From positions 186,001 through 250,000 of the forward strand of contig AP017424.1 in the NCBI GenBank assembly GCA_002355495.1: a DNA stretch of 64,000 nucleotides. The letters run 5' to 3'. Shown here in pieces: positions 53,966 to 61,609 of this stretch (within the stretch, counting starts at the first letter, position 1; every line of letters begins with the position of its first letter). The position numbers and the translations under genes are program-made. The notes beneath the pieces were generated by a model. The model saw only the letters and a program-made list of their open reading frames with translations, was not told the DNA's origin and made no database searches. The DNA comes from Streptomyces laurentii (GTDB lineage Bacteria > Actinomycetota > Actinomycetes > Streptomycetales > Streptomycetaceae).

Positions 53966-55170
53966 CCCTCCACCGCCCGGGCCACGTGATCGATGGCGAT
54001 GTGCGCGGTCCGTTCGCGGGCGTGCGGTCCGTTCTCGCTCCGGCCCGCCGCGGTGACCTGGATGAACTCGGCCCGCTCCCGGAACTCGTCGAGGTTCGTG
54101 GCGCCCGAGTAGCTCAGCGCGGACTGCACTCCCCCGGTCAGCTGGCGCAGGGTCGTGGCGAGCGGGCCGGTGGCGGGGAAGGTGGCCTCCACCCCTTCGG
54201 GCACGTAGTCGTCGACCTCCTGCCGGGTGACGGGCAGTCCGGCGGCCCGGCGCAGGGTCAGTTCCATCCCGAGGGAGACGAAGCCGTTGCTGGTCTTGTA
54301 GCGGCGGCCGTCCTTCTCCACCGGCTGCGCCTCGCTCTCGTCGGCTCCCGCCAGCAGGCTGCCGAGCATCACGGCGCGGGCCCCGGCCGCCAGGGACTTG
54401 GCGATGTCCCCGGCCTGGCGGATCCCGCCGTCGGCGATCACCCCGACCCCGTACCGGGCCGCCTCGGCGGCGCAGTCGAGGACGGCGGTGAGCTGGGGGA
54501 CACCGGTGCCGGCGACCAGCCGGGTGGTGCACACGCCGCCCGGGCCGATCCCCACCTTGACCAGATCCGCACCGGCCGAGACGAGGTCCCGGGTGCCGGC
54601 GGCGGTCGCGACGTTGCCCGCCATCAGCGGGACGCCGGGGTACGCCTTGCGCAGGGTGGTGACCGCGGACAGCACCTGGTCGCTGTGGCCGTGGGCGACG
54701 TCGATCACCAGCAGGTCGGCCCCGTGGTCGACGAGCCGGGCCGCGCGTTCCCGCCAGTCCCCGGTGACGCCGACGGCCACGCCGGCGAACAGCCGGCCGT
54801 CGGCGGAGCGGGTCGCCCGCGGTCCGGCGTCCTCCGTCTCGCCTCCGGTCGGCTCGGCTTTGACCAGCTGGAGGTGCGCGAGCTGCTGGTCGATCGTCTG
54901 CATGCGGTGGAGGACGCCCAGGCCGCCGCATCGGGCCATGGCGGCGGCCATCCGGCCACCGGTGCACCACTGGGTGTTGGCGGACACGACGGGAGCCGCC
55001 GGCGTGAGGCCGGGGAGGAGCTCGGTGGTCAGGTCGGCGTGCCGGCGGCTGCGGAGCGCGGTGCGCTGGGGCACGAGCAGGACGTCGTCGAAGCTGAGGC
55101 CGGTTCGCCGCGGACGGGAGATGCGCACGTGGGATTCGGTTCCTTCCTGCGGGGCGTGGTCCGTGGTCAT
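53962..55170 (-). CDS. tubD: IMPDH/GMP-reductase family reductase (TubD-like)
   Basis: This is a 402-residue TIM barrel without CBS domains. The catalytic Cys loop reads VGIGPGGVCTTRLVAG (IMPDH: GIGPGSICTTR), the IMP-site motif is VIADGGIRQAGDIAKSLAAGA, and the N-terminus has the FDDVLLVPQ strand typical of both IMPDH and GMPR. Its tubercidin counterpart TubD is an NADPH-dependent reductive deaminase that turns the 2-amino/6-oxo deazapurine ribotide into the 7-deaza-AMP type. The VCTTR cysteine, lack of CBS and pathway context fit GMPR-like chemistry. ATG 55170 overlaps the folE stop (ATGA). Confidence 0.87.
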   Translation of the reverse strand: MTTDHAPQEGTESHVRISRPRRTGLSFDDVLLVPQRTALRSRRHADLTTELLPGLTPAAPVVSANTQWCTGGRMAAAMARCGGLGVLHRMQTIDQQLAHLQLVKAEPTGGETEDAGPRATRSADGRLFAGVAVGVTGDWRERAARLVDHGADLLVIDVAHGHSDQVLSAVTTLRKAYPGVPLMAGNVATAAGTRDLVSAGADLVKVGIGPGGVCTTRLVAGTGVPQLTAVLDCAAEAARYGVGVIADGGIRQAGDIAKSLAAGARAVMLGSLLAGADESEAQPVEKDGRRYKTSNGFVSLGMELTLRRAAGLPVTRQEVDDYVPEGVEATFPATGPLATTLRQLTGGVQSALSYSGATNLDEFRERAEFIQVTAAGRSENGPHARERTAHIAIDHVARAVEG

Positions 55171-55727
55171 CGCCCGGCGCTGTGGGGGCGGGCGGGCTGG
55201 AGGGCGAGGAACTCGGCCCGTACGGCGGCGTCCCGGAAGGCTCCGCGCCAGGTCGCGGTGGTCATCGTGGCGGGGGTGCGGATGCCGCGCATGGCCATGC
55301 AGAGGTGCTCGCCGTGGCAGACGACGGCGACGTCGGCGGAGCCGGTCAGTTTCTCGACGGAGTCGGCGATGTCCGCCGTCAGCCGTTCCTGTACCTGCAG
55401 CCGGTGCGCGTGCTGCTGGGCGATCCTGGCGAACTTGCTGAGACCGAGGACCTGTTCGCGGGGAAGGTAGCCGATCGTCACCTCGCACGAGAACGGCAGC
55501 AGATGGTGTTCGCACAGCGACCACAGGTGGATTCCGGAGACGGACACGGCCTCGGCACTCGACGCGCAGAGGAAGGAGGTGTCCAGGGTGCCGGGGTCGT
55601 AGTCGCTGAACTCCCGCCACCAGCGCGCGTATCGTGCCGGTGTGTCGCGAAGTCCCTCGCGGTCGGGGTCCTCGCCGATGGCGAGCAGAAGCTCCCGGGC
55701 GATGCGCTCCAGTGGATCAGGTGACAT
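55167..55727 (-). CDS. folE: GTP cyclohydrolase I (pathway copy)
   Basis: This 186-residue FolE makes 7,8-dihydroneopterin triphosphate from GTP, the first step to 7-deazapurines as well as folate. The zinc ligands are Cys72 and His75 in LWSLCEHHLLPF and the second Cys in VVCHGEHLCMAMRG. GYLPREQVLGLSKFARI is also conserved. It lies between queE and the IMPDH-like gene with its ATG directly after the queE stop, so it is the dedicated pathway enzyme (TubC position in the known cluster), not the folate housekeeping copy. Confidence 0.92.
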   Translation of the reverse strand: MSPDPLERIARELLLAIGEDPDREGLRDTPARYARWWREFSDYDPGTLDTSFLCASSAEAVSVSGIHLWSLCEHHLLPFSCEVTIGYLPREQVLGLSKFARIAQQHAHRLQVQERLTADIADSVEKLTGSADVAVVCHGEHLCMAMRGIRTPATMTTATWRGAFRDAAVRAEFLALQPARPHSAGR

Positions 55728-56399
55728 TCAAACCCCCCGTTGATTTCCCCATAACGTCACGTGCAGCCGGCCGGTCAGATTCCATTTCCGCTGGATCACC
55801 GGGTCGGCCAGCCGCCGGAGACCGTCGGTGATCTCCTCCGGTTCCTGACCGCAGGGCATGATCCAGACGTCGCGCAGCGCGAATCGCTCCACCAGCTCAT
55901 CGACCTCCTTCAGGTCGGACGGATCGGCGCACACGAATTTGAAGCAGGTCCCGTCGATCGCGGCGAGCGCCCGCAGCGCCGCGGGAACGACGCGGCGTCG
56001 CTCCGCCACGGCGGAGTGGGCGAGTTTCGGCGAGACGTTGAAGCGCACCCCCGCCGCGACGAGAGCGGCGGAGGGGACGACGGTCCCGTTGGTCTCGATC
56101 TCGACGTCGGCGCCGCGCGCGCGGATCTCCTCGATCACCGGGAGCAGCCGGTCCTGCTGGCTCAGCGGCTCACCGCCGGAGACGACGACCAGGCCGGTGC
56201 CGAGTTCCCGGAGCCGCCGGGTGACCTCGGTGACGGTCATCGCGTGCAGTTCGTCCGCCGGCCGGTACGCGGTCCGGCCCTGCGAGACGCCCGTCCAGTC
56301 CCAGGTGTACGGGGTGTCGCACCACCGGCAGGTCAGGTTGCACCCGCCGAGTCTGAGGAAGGAACACGACCTTCCGGTGGACCGCCCCTCGCCCTGCAC
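55728..56399 (-). CDS. queE: 7-Carboxy-7-deazaguanine synthase (radical SAM)
   Basis: The 223 residues from GTG 56399 contain the QueE core. The QGEG loop stands at the very start, the radical SAM cluster is CNLTCRWC (Cys20, Cys24, Cys27 in this numbering), followed by DTPYTWDW and the SAM motif VVSGGEPLSQQ. QueE converts 6-carboxy-tetrahydropterin to CDG with release of ammonia. The first strand expected in front (NEIFGPT) lies upstream at 56406-56450 but is cut off by an amber codon at 56403-56405. Whether the enzyme starts at this GTG, is read through, or is damaged is unresolved. No ribosome site precedes GTG. Confidence 0.85.
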   Translation of the reverse strand: MQGEGRSTGRSCSFLRLGGCNLTCRWCDTPYTWDWTGVSQGRTAYRPADELHAMTVTEVTRRLRELGTGLVVVSGGEPLSQQDRLLPVIEEIRARGADVEIETNGTVVPSAALVAAGVRFNVSPKLAHSAVAERRRVVPAALRALAAIDGTCFKFVCADPSDLKEVDELVERFALRDVWIMPCGQEPEEITDGLRRLADPVIQRKWNLTGRLHVTLWGNQRGV

Positions 56400-56402
56400 G
56401 GA

Positions 56403-56450
56403 CTAGGTCGGGCCGAAGATCTCGTTGACGACGAGTTTCGACCGTTCCAT
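56403..56450 (-). other. Interrupted queE N-terminus (15-codon ORF ending in TAG)
   Basis: ATG 56450, behind GAAGGGGTGAGGCAC, starts MERSKLVVNEIFGPT and then meets TAG. Two codons later VQGEGRSTGR continues as normal QueE. QueE proteins normally read GPT-x-QGEG with one residue between; here a TAG-TCC hexamer lies between. The ribosome site belongs to this ATG, so it is the natural start of queE. Confidence 0.7.
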
Positions 56451-56493
56451 GTGCCTCACCCCTTCCCGTGATCCGCGGCATGGTGCCGTATCC

Positions 56494-56519
56494 GGTGACT
56501 TTCGGTGACTTTTGGTGAC
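56494..56519 (-). promoter_or_regulatory. Three GGTGAC/GTCACC direct repeats, 10-bp period
   Basis: GGTGAC occurs at 56494, 56504 and 56514 (on the coding strand GTCACC three times, separated by 4-nt AAAA/GAAA/GGAT-like spacers). They lie in the 81-nt gap between queD and the queE ATG. Tandem direct repeats with about one helical turn are the layout of SARP-type activator sites, although those usually have 11-bp spacing. It could be an internal promoter for queE-folE and the rest. Confidence 0.45.
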
Positions 56520-56531
56520 GGTGTACGGAAG

Positions 56532-56900
56532 TCAGGGGGCCGGCCGGTACGTGGCCCAGGTCTTGGGGGTCTCCGACACGCGGACCGCGGTCAGCTCCGG
56601 GAGGTCGCGGCGCCAGTTCTCGTAGACCCATCTCGCGATGTTCTCGGCCGACGGATTGCGGTCCTTCATGACGTCGTTGAGGTGCCGGTGGTCCAGGAAC
56701 TCGTCGATCCATTTCTTGAGCGCGTCCAGGTCGCCGTAGTCCCGGACGAATCCGGCCGGGGTCAACTCGGATTCCCGCGCGGAGAGTTCCACCATGAGCA
56801 CGTAGTTGTGCCCGTGCAGTCTTCCGCACGGATGGTCGGCGGCCAGGTGGGCGAGCCGGTGACTCGCGGAGAAGTGGAATTCCTTGGTGATGGACAGCAT
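56532..56900 (-). CDS. queD: 6-Carboxy-tetrahydropterin synthase
   Basis: This 122-residue T-fold enzyme (QueD/PTPS) converts dihydroneopterin triphosphate to 6-carboxy-5,6,7,8-tetrahydropterin. Zinc ligands His14, His29 and His31 are in FSASHRL and RLHGHNY; Cys25 next to them is the QueD catalytic Cys. DHRHLNDVM and the C-terminal VRVSETPKTWATY (substrate Glu) are also seen. ATG 56900 follows GGAAGGGAGTAGAC, 2 nt after the stop of the MFS gene, so the two are coupled. It would be the second enzyme of the CDG part of the pathway. Confidence 0.92.
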   Translation of the reverse strand: MLSITKEFHFSASHRLAHLAADHPCGRLHGHNYVLMVELSARESELTPAGFVRDYGDLDALKKWIDEFLDHRHLNDVMKDRNPSAENIARWVYENWRRDLPELTAVRVSETPKTWATYRPAP

Positions 56901-56902
56901 GT

Positions 56903-58207
56903 CTACTCCCTTCCGCCCCGCGCGCCCGGCCTTCGGGTGGCGAGCACGGCGAGGGCGGCGACCGTGAGTGTGCCGAGCAGGATCGAGATCCCGGGCCCCG
57001 CGGTGCGCCCCGATCCGGCGAGCGCGCCGGCGATCAGAGGACCGAAGCTGGCCAGGGTCGCGCCGAGTTGATAGGTGACGGCCAGGGCGGAATAGCGGTG
57101 CCGGGTCGGGAACTGCTCCACCATGAAGGCGGCGATGCCGCCGTACACGGCCGCGTGCCCGACGCCCATGGCCAGGGTGAAGGTGAGGACGGTCTGAGCG
57201 GTACTGCCCGAGGTCAGCCAGAGCGGCGCCGGAAGGGCCACCAGGGCGCACACGGCGTACCCGAAGACGATGACCCGTCGACGGCCGAAGCGGTCGGACA
57301 GCGCACCGAACACCGGCAGCAGGGCGGCTTCCACGAGGGCCCCGGCCACCATGCCGGTCAGCACCCGGTCGCGGTCGGCCCCGTGACCGGCCGCGTAGGC
57401 GGGCAGATAGACGGAGAAGACGCTGACGATCATGGCGAGGCCCAGCGAGGCGAGCGCTCCCTTGGCCACCGGGCCGGGGCGCTGCCGCAGCACCTCGGCG
57501 ACCGGCACCCGGGGCGACGGGCCGTCGCGGCGGCCCCGCAGGAACTCGGGGCTCTCGGCGACTCCCCGCCGTACGAACACCCCGACCACCACGAGAAGAC
57601 CCGAGGCCAGGAACGGCACCCGCCAGCCCCAGGACAGCAGGTCGTCCCGCGGCAGCCGGGTGATCAGCGCGACCACGGCCGTGCTCCCGGCCAGCCCGAG
57701 CGGGAACCCGGCCGCGGCACCGCTGCTGAACAGCCCGCGCCGGTGGGCGGGGGCGTACTCCGTGGTCATCAGGACCCCGCCGCCCCACTCCCCGCCGATG
57801 CCGATGCCCTGCAGCACCCGCAGCGTGACGAGCAGGGCCGGGGCCCAGGCGCCGGCCTGCGCGTAGGTGGGGAGCACTCCGACCAGCAGCGTGGCGACGC
57901 CCATGATCATCAGGGTCAGCACCAGCATCGACTTGCGGCCGATCCGGTCCCCGAAGTGGCCGATGACCACACCCCCGAGGGGGCGGGCGACGAACCCCGC
58001 GGCGTAGGTGGCGAAGCCCGCCAGGGTGGCCGCCGTCGCGGACTGCTGGGGGAAGAACAGCGGACCCAGCAGCAGGGTGGACGCCGTGGAATAGAGATAG
58101 AAGTCGTACCACTCGATGGTGCTTCCGATAGTGCCGGCGACCAGGACCCGCCGGGTCATCCCGTCCCGCGGCCGGACACCGGGAGAGACCTCCTTCGTGA
58201 ATGTCAC
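56903..58207 (-). CDS. MFS transporter, MHS/ProP subfamily
   Basis: This 434-residue MFS protein of the metabolite:H+ symporter type starts the minus-strand operon. Characteristic elements: TIGSTIEWYDFYLYSTAST (read in part) at about residues 25-43, then FVARPLGGVVIGHFGDRIGRK and RVLQGIGIGGEWGGGVL. Members import small acids, betaine or proline; its placement 2 nt upstream of queD hints at moving a precursor or the nucleoside product. The second MFS (50195) is of a different group. GTG 58207 follows GAGGGGATACGC. It is not one of the core tubercidin enzymes as I know them. Confidence 0.82.
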   Translation of the reverse strand: MTFTKEVSPGVRPRDGMTRRVLVAGTIGSTIEWYDFYLYSTASTLLLGPLFFPQQSATAATLAGFATYAAGFVARPLGGVVIGHFGDRIGRKSMLVLTLMIMGVATLLVGVLPTYAQAGAWAPALLVTLRVLQGIGIGGEWGGGVLMTTEYAPAHRRGLFSSGAAAGFPLGLAGSTAVVALITRLPRDDLLSWGWRVPFLASGLLVVVGVFVRRGVAESPEFLRGRRDGPSPRVPVAEVLRQRPGPVAKGALASLGLAMIVSVFSVYLPAYAAGHGADRDRVLTGMVAGALVEAALLPVFGALSDRFGRRRVIVFGYAVCALVALPAPLWLTSGSTAQTVLTFTLAMGVGHAAVYGGIAAFMVEQFPTRHRYSALAVTYQLGATLASFGPLIAGALAGSGRTAGPGISILLGTLTVAALAVLATRRPGARGGRE

Positions 58208-58519
58208 GCGTATCCCCTCGGCAGGACGTCCCGAGCGCACGGCGTGGTGACGAGTTTCCTCAAGGCGCCCTGTCCAATCCGCCCATGGGCATGGCGAGTC
58301 CGGCGTGCCGAAGACAAATGAGAAAGAGAGAGCGGGCGCGCCCGGCATCGGCTGATCCCGACCGGCTGACGCAGCCACGGACTTCTGGTCTACCGGTCCC
58401 GATTCCCTTTGTCCAGCGCCGAGTCGGCGCGTTCCGAACGCGGGGCGGGGTGCCTTGCGCGCGGGGCGCGTCCGGCGTAGAACTCGTGCTTCCCGTCGCA
58501 TTTCCGGAAGGAAGCTCAG
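58208..58519. other. Divergent promoter region of the tub-type operon
   Basis: This is a 312-nt gap between the MFS gene that heads the operon (minus) and the DUF6027-like gene (plus). It includes a purine-rich stretch AAATGAGAAAGAGAGAG at 58316-58332 and lower GC around it. I see no gene; it must contain the main promoter of the deazapurine operon. No clear pathway-regulator palindrome was found. Confidence 0.45.
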
Positions 58520-59023
58520 GTGGACGAAGAGGTCGCGGGCGATGTCTGGACCGGCCCGGACGGGGACGAGGTGGTGCGCCTCCGTCGCTGGAAGGGGGAC
58601 TGGGCCGCGAACGATCCCCACGCCAACTTCAAGTCCGACGTCGTCGGTTACGGACTGCTCGATCCCCTGGAGACGCTGCGCGGGATGTCCCGCAACCTGG
58701 ACATCCCCATCGGCGCGATCGCCCGGTACGTGCTGGCCCGATGGGCCACCGGGGGCAGCGGCGGGCTGCTCGAGATCGGGCCGGTGATGGTGCACCGGCT
58801 GTGGGCCCCGGTCGAGGAGGCGGAGCGGGAGGGGACCGACGAGGAGCGGCTGCGCGCCTACCACCAGCTGCGGCAGATGCTGTCCTGGCTCAAGCTCCCC
58901 CTCGACGACCCGACCGTCTATCCGCCGCAGGCCGAGGACCGGACGGAGGACAACACACCGGACCCGGCGGAGGACGGGACGCCGGGCCACCGGTCGGAGT
59001 ACGGGACACCGGACCGGAACTGA
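58520..59023 (+). CDS. Conserved actinobacterial protein, DUF6027-like
   Basis: This is a 167-residue cytoplasmic protein. A conserved core (about residues 20-110) reads NDPHANFKSDVVGYGLLDPL, then GMSRNLDIPIGAIARYVLAR and HQLRQMLSWLKLPLDD, mostly helical, and is like the DUF6027 family of Streptomyces. The last 30 residues are a degenerate EDxTPD acidic repeat. The role is unknown. GTG 58520 follows GGAAGGAAGCTCAG. It is divergent from the tub-type operon and upstream of the sulfatase-like genes on the same strand (143-nt gap), so it may belong to either. Confidence 0.7.
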   Translation: MDEEVAGDVWTGPDGDEVVRLRRWKGDWAANDPHANFKSDVVGYGLLDPLETLRGMSRNLDIPIGAIARYVLARWATGGSGGLLEIGPVMVHRLWAPVEEAEREGTDEERLRAYHQLRQMLSWLKLPLDDPTVYPPQAEDRTEDNTPDPAEDGTPGHRSEYGTPDRN

Positions 59024-59166
59024 CGGATCGGGCGCGGCCGGCCCGTGCCGGCCGGGCGTTCGACCGCGTCTTCTCCACAGTCGTACACAGCCGCCGGCGG
59101 ACCTCACCGGGCGGCCGCACGCCCCCTGCCCGAGCGCATGCCACTCTCACGGAGGCGAAGACAACC

Positions 59167-60588
59167 GTGCACGATTCCAGCCACTACGATCACGTCGTCC
59201 TCATCTCGATCGACACGCTCCGCAGCGACGCGCTGTCGGCGCATCCGCATCCGCTCTGGCCGCACACATACAAGAACGCGCACGCGGTGCGTACCACACT
59301 TCTGGACGAACTCGCGCGTGACGGCGCCTATTTCCCGAACACCATCAGCGCCGCCCCGTACACGGCCGCTTCGCACGGCGCGATATTCACCGGCCAATAT
59401 CCGTTGCACAACGGACTGCACGAATTCTATAACGGGTCACTGCGCGCTCCTTCGGTGTTCACCTATGGCCGCCGGGCCGGCCGCAGCACGATCCTGAAGG
59501 TCGACTTCCCCATCATCCTCGGCCCCGAACTCGGCTTCACCCGGGACGTCGACACCTACCTGGTCGAGGAGGACGACGCCTTCATCGACGCGGTGGCGGC
59601 CGCCGAATCCACCCTGGCCTGCGCCCACTTCGGCGCGGTGCACCTGCCGTACGGGTTCCACAATCTGACCTTCGGCGGGGACGCGTACCGGGCCAAGGTC
59701 GCCGAGCTGGAGGAGGGACTGCCGCAGGCGCTCCCGTTCGTCGACCGGCTGGTCGAGAGCTACCGGGGCCCGGAGGACACCGAGCTGCTGATGCGCTACA
59801 AGCGGGTGGCCACCCATCTGCACGCGGAGAAGCAGTACGACCGCCTCTTCCAGCTCTACCTGGACGGTGTCGAGCACTTCCTCGCCACTCGCCTGACCTC
59901 GTTCCTGGAGCGGCTGAGGGAGCGGGTCGCGGCCACCGGCAAGCGGATGCTCCTGGTGCTCTTCGCCGACCACGGCGAGGAGTTCGACGAGCAGACCAAC
60001 GGCCACTTCAACTCGATGGCGGAGGGGGTGCTGCGGGTCCCGCTGATCATCGCCGGGGACGGCGTCGTCCCGGGAACGCACGAGCAGCGGATCCGGACGG
60101 TCGACATCGCCCCCACCGTCATGGAGCTGTCCGGTGTCCCGGCGCCCGCCACCGGTGTCTTCGACGGCAGGTCGCTGGCCGGGGTCGTCCGGGGGAAGGA
60201 GGCGCCCGACGGCGACGCCCCCGCGCTCGCCGAGTCCTACAACGCCGAGCTCAACGACTTCATCGCCTTCCAGGAAAGGCAGTTGAGCGGCCGCCCGCCG
60301 GGGCCCCTCCCGCACTTCCTCGTCGGGCACACGGCCTACCTCGGCGACCGCCGGGTGGTACGGATGTTCCGGCACTACTCCGATGGGTTCCAGCGGGCGG
60401 CCCGGCAGGACCACACCTGGGTGGAGCGGTTCGACGACTCCCGGGTGCCCCACCGTGACCCGCACGACGACGGGGCCGACCTGCTGGCGATGCTCGACGA
60501 CTACCGCAGCGCGCTGCGCCGGCCGGAGCAGGTGCCCTTCACCGAGGAGATACGAGCCCAACTGCGCTCCCTGGGCTACTCGGTGTGA
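59167..60588 (+). CDS. Sulfatase-like hydrolase (alkaline phosphatase superfamily)
   Basis: This 473-residue enzyme has the alkaline-phosphatase/sulfatase fold. Metal ligands: SIDTLRSDAL near the start (Asp pair) and LFADHGEEFDEQ late (Asp-His). The nucleophile position reads APYTAASHGAIFTGQYP: Thr replaces the Cys/Ser of the C/S-x-P-x-R sulfatase signature, and there is no formylglycine motif. It is therefore more likely a phosphatase, phosphodiesterase or phospho-transferase than a true sulfatase. GTG 59167 follows GGAGGCGAAGACAACC. The following arginine-deiminase-family gene starts 14 nt after its stop, so they form an operon. Confidence 0.82.
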   Translation: MHDSSHYDHVVLISIDTLRSDALSAHPHPLWPHTYKNAHAVRTTLLDELARDGAYFPNTISAAPYTAASHGAIFTGQYPLHNGLHEFYNGSLRAPSVFTYGRRAGRSTILKVDFPIILGPELGFTRDVDTYLVEEDDAFIDAVAAAESTLACAHFGAVHLPYGFHNLTFGGDAYRAKVAELEEGLPQALPFVDRLVESYRGPEDTELLMRYKRVATHLHAEKQYDRLFQLYLDGVEHFLATRLTSFLERLRERVAATGKRMLLVLFADHGEEFDEQTNGHFNSMAEGVLRVPLIIAGDGVVPGTHEQRIRTVDIAPTVMELSGVPAPATGVFDGRSLAGVVRGKEAPDGDAPALAESYNAELNDFIAFQERQLSGRPPGPLPHFLVGHTAYLGDRRVVRMFRHYSDGFQRAARQDHTWVERFDDSRVPHRDPHDDGADLLAMLDDYRSALRRPEQVPFTEEIRAQLRSLGYSV

Positions 60589-60602
60589 GCGGGAGGGAAG
60601 CG

Positions 60603-61589
60603 ATGTCCACGGACTCCCGGGCCTCCCCTCCCCCGGCCCTGCCCAGTACCCTCGGCGGCACCGGATGGACGCCGCGCCCGGCCGGCCACCGGGCCGAGGT
60701 CGCGGCGGGCGGCATCTGGTCGCGGTGCGGCTACCGTTCCGAGGTGGCGCCCCTGCGCGCGGTCCTGCTCGCCCGGCCACCGGACAGCCTCGCCTCCGTC
60801 GCCGACGACCCCCGCGCCCACCTGATGACCGAGCCGGTCGATCTCGGGCGGCTGCGCGCCGAGACGGAGGCGGTGGCCGAGGCGTACCGCGCCCACGGCG
60901 TGACCGTACGCCTGGCGGCCCCGCCGCCCTCCTGCCCGCCCAACGTGATCTTCCAGCGGGATCTGTTCCTGGTGACGCCCGAGGGGGCCGTGCTGGGGCG
61001 CACCGCGTCGGCGCAGCGGGCGGGCGAGGAGCGGTACGCGGCGGCGGCGCTGGCCGAGGCCGGCATCCCGGTGCTGCACACCGTCCGGGGCGAGGCCACG
61101 TTCGAAGGGGCCGACGCGCTCTGGGTGGACGAGCGCACCGTCCTGGTCGGCAGCGGCTTCCGTACCAACGAGGCGGGCGTCCGCGCCGTCCGGGAGGTGC
61201 TGGCCGAGCAGGGCGCCGAGGTGGTGCCGGTGCCGCTCGGGCCCGGTGTCCAGCATCTGCTGGGCGCGTTGATGCTCGTCGACCACCGCCGGGCCCTGCT
61301 GAACACGCGTGCGGTCGGGGACCGGCTGCGCGGCCTGCTACGCGCGCTGGACTACGACCTGCTGGAGTTCGGGCCCGACGAGGAAGTGGTGCGCGGCCGG
61401 AGCCTGAACGTGGTGACGCTGCGGCCCGGGCACGTGCTGATGCCCGCCGGCCGCCCCCGCACCCGGCGCCGGCTGGAGACGGCCGGCATCGAGGTGTCGG
61501 AGGTGGGAGTGGGCGAGTACGTGAAGGCCGCGGGCGCGCTCGGCTGCCTCACCGGAATCCTGCACCGAGAGGCGGACGGGGAGGTCTGA
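60603..61589 (+). CDS. Arginine deiminase/amidinotransferase superfamily enzyme
   Basis: This 328-residue protein has the five-bladed alpha/beta-propeller of DDAH, ADI and amidinotransferases. Visible motifs: NVIFQRDLFLVTPEGAVLGR (partly), the FEGADALWVDERTVLVG strand with the Glu/Asp pair, the central His in GVQHLLGALMLV, and the late Cys in GALGCLTGILHRE at the catalytic position. HLL replaces the usual HLD/HLK next to the His, so substrate use may differ. Members deiminate arginine/methylarginine or move an amidino group. ATG 60603 follows GGGAGGGAAGCG. It is in operon with the upstream sulfatase-like gene. Confidence 0.78.
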   Translation: MSTDSRASPPPALPSTLGGTGWTPRPAGHRAEVAAGGIWSRCGYRSEVAPLRAVLLARPPDSLASVADDPRAHLMTEPVDLGRLRAETEAVAEAYRAHGVTVRLAAPPPSCPPNVIFQRDLFLVTPEGAVLGRTASAQRAGEERYAAAALAEAGIPVLHTVRGEATFEGADALWVDERTVLVGSGFRTNEAGVRAVREVLAEQGAEVVPVPLGPGVQHLLGALMLVDHRRALLNTRAVGDRLRGLLRALDYDLLEFGPDEEVVRGRSLNVVTLRPGHVLMPAGRPRTRRRLETAGIEVSEVGVGEYVKAAGALGCLTGILHREADGEV

Positions 61590-61609
61590 CCCGGCACCCC
61601 GCGCCCGGC

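Noticed and set aside
53962..55170. Housekeeping IMP dehydrogenase guaB
   Set aside because: No CBS domains and embedded by ATGA overlaps in the deazapurine operon; a pathway reductase is more likely.
50195..58207. Toyocamycin/sangivamycin or plain queuosine-type preQ0 cluster
   Set aside because: No queC, no nitrile hydratase and no tRNA transglycosylase; presence of UbiD, GMPR-like and Nudix genes fits tubercidin.
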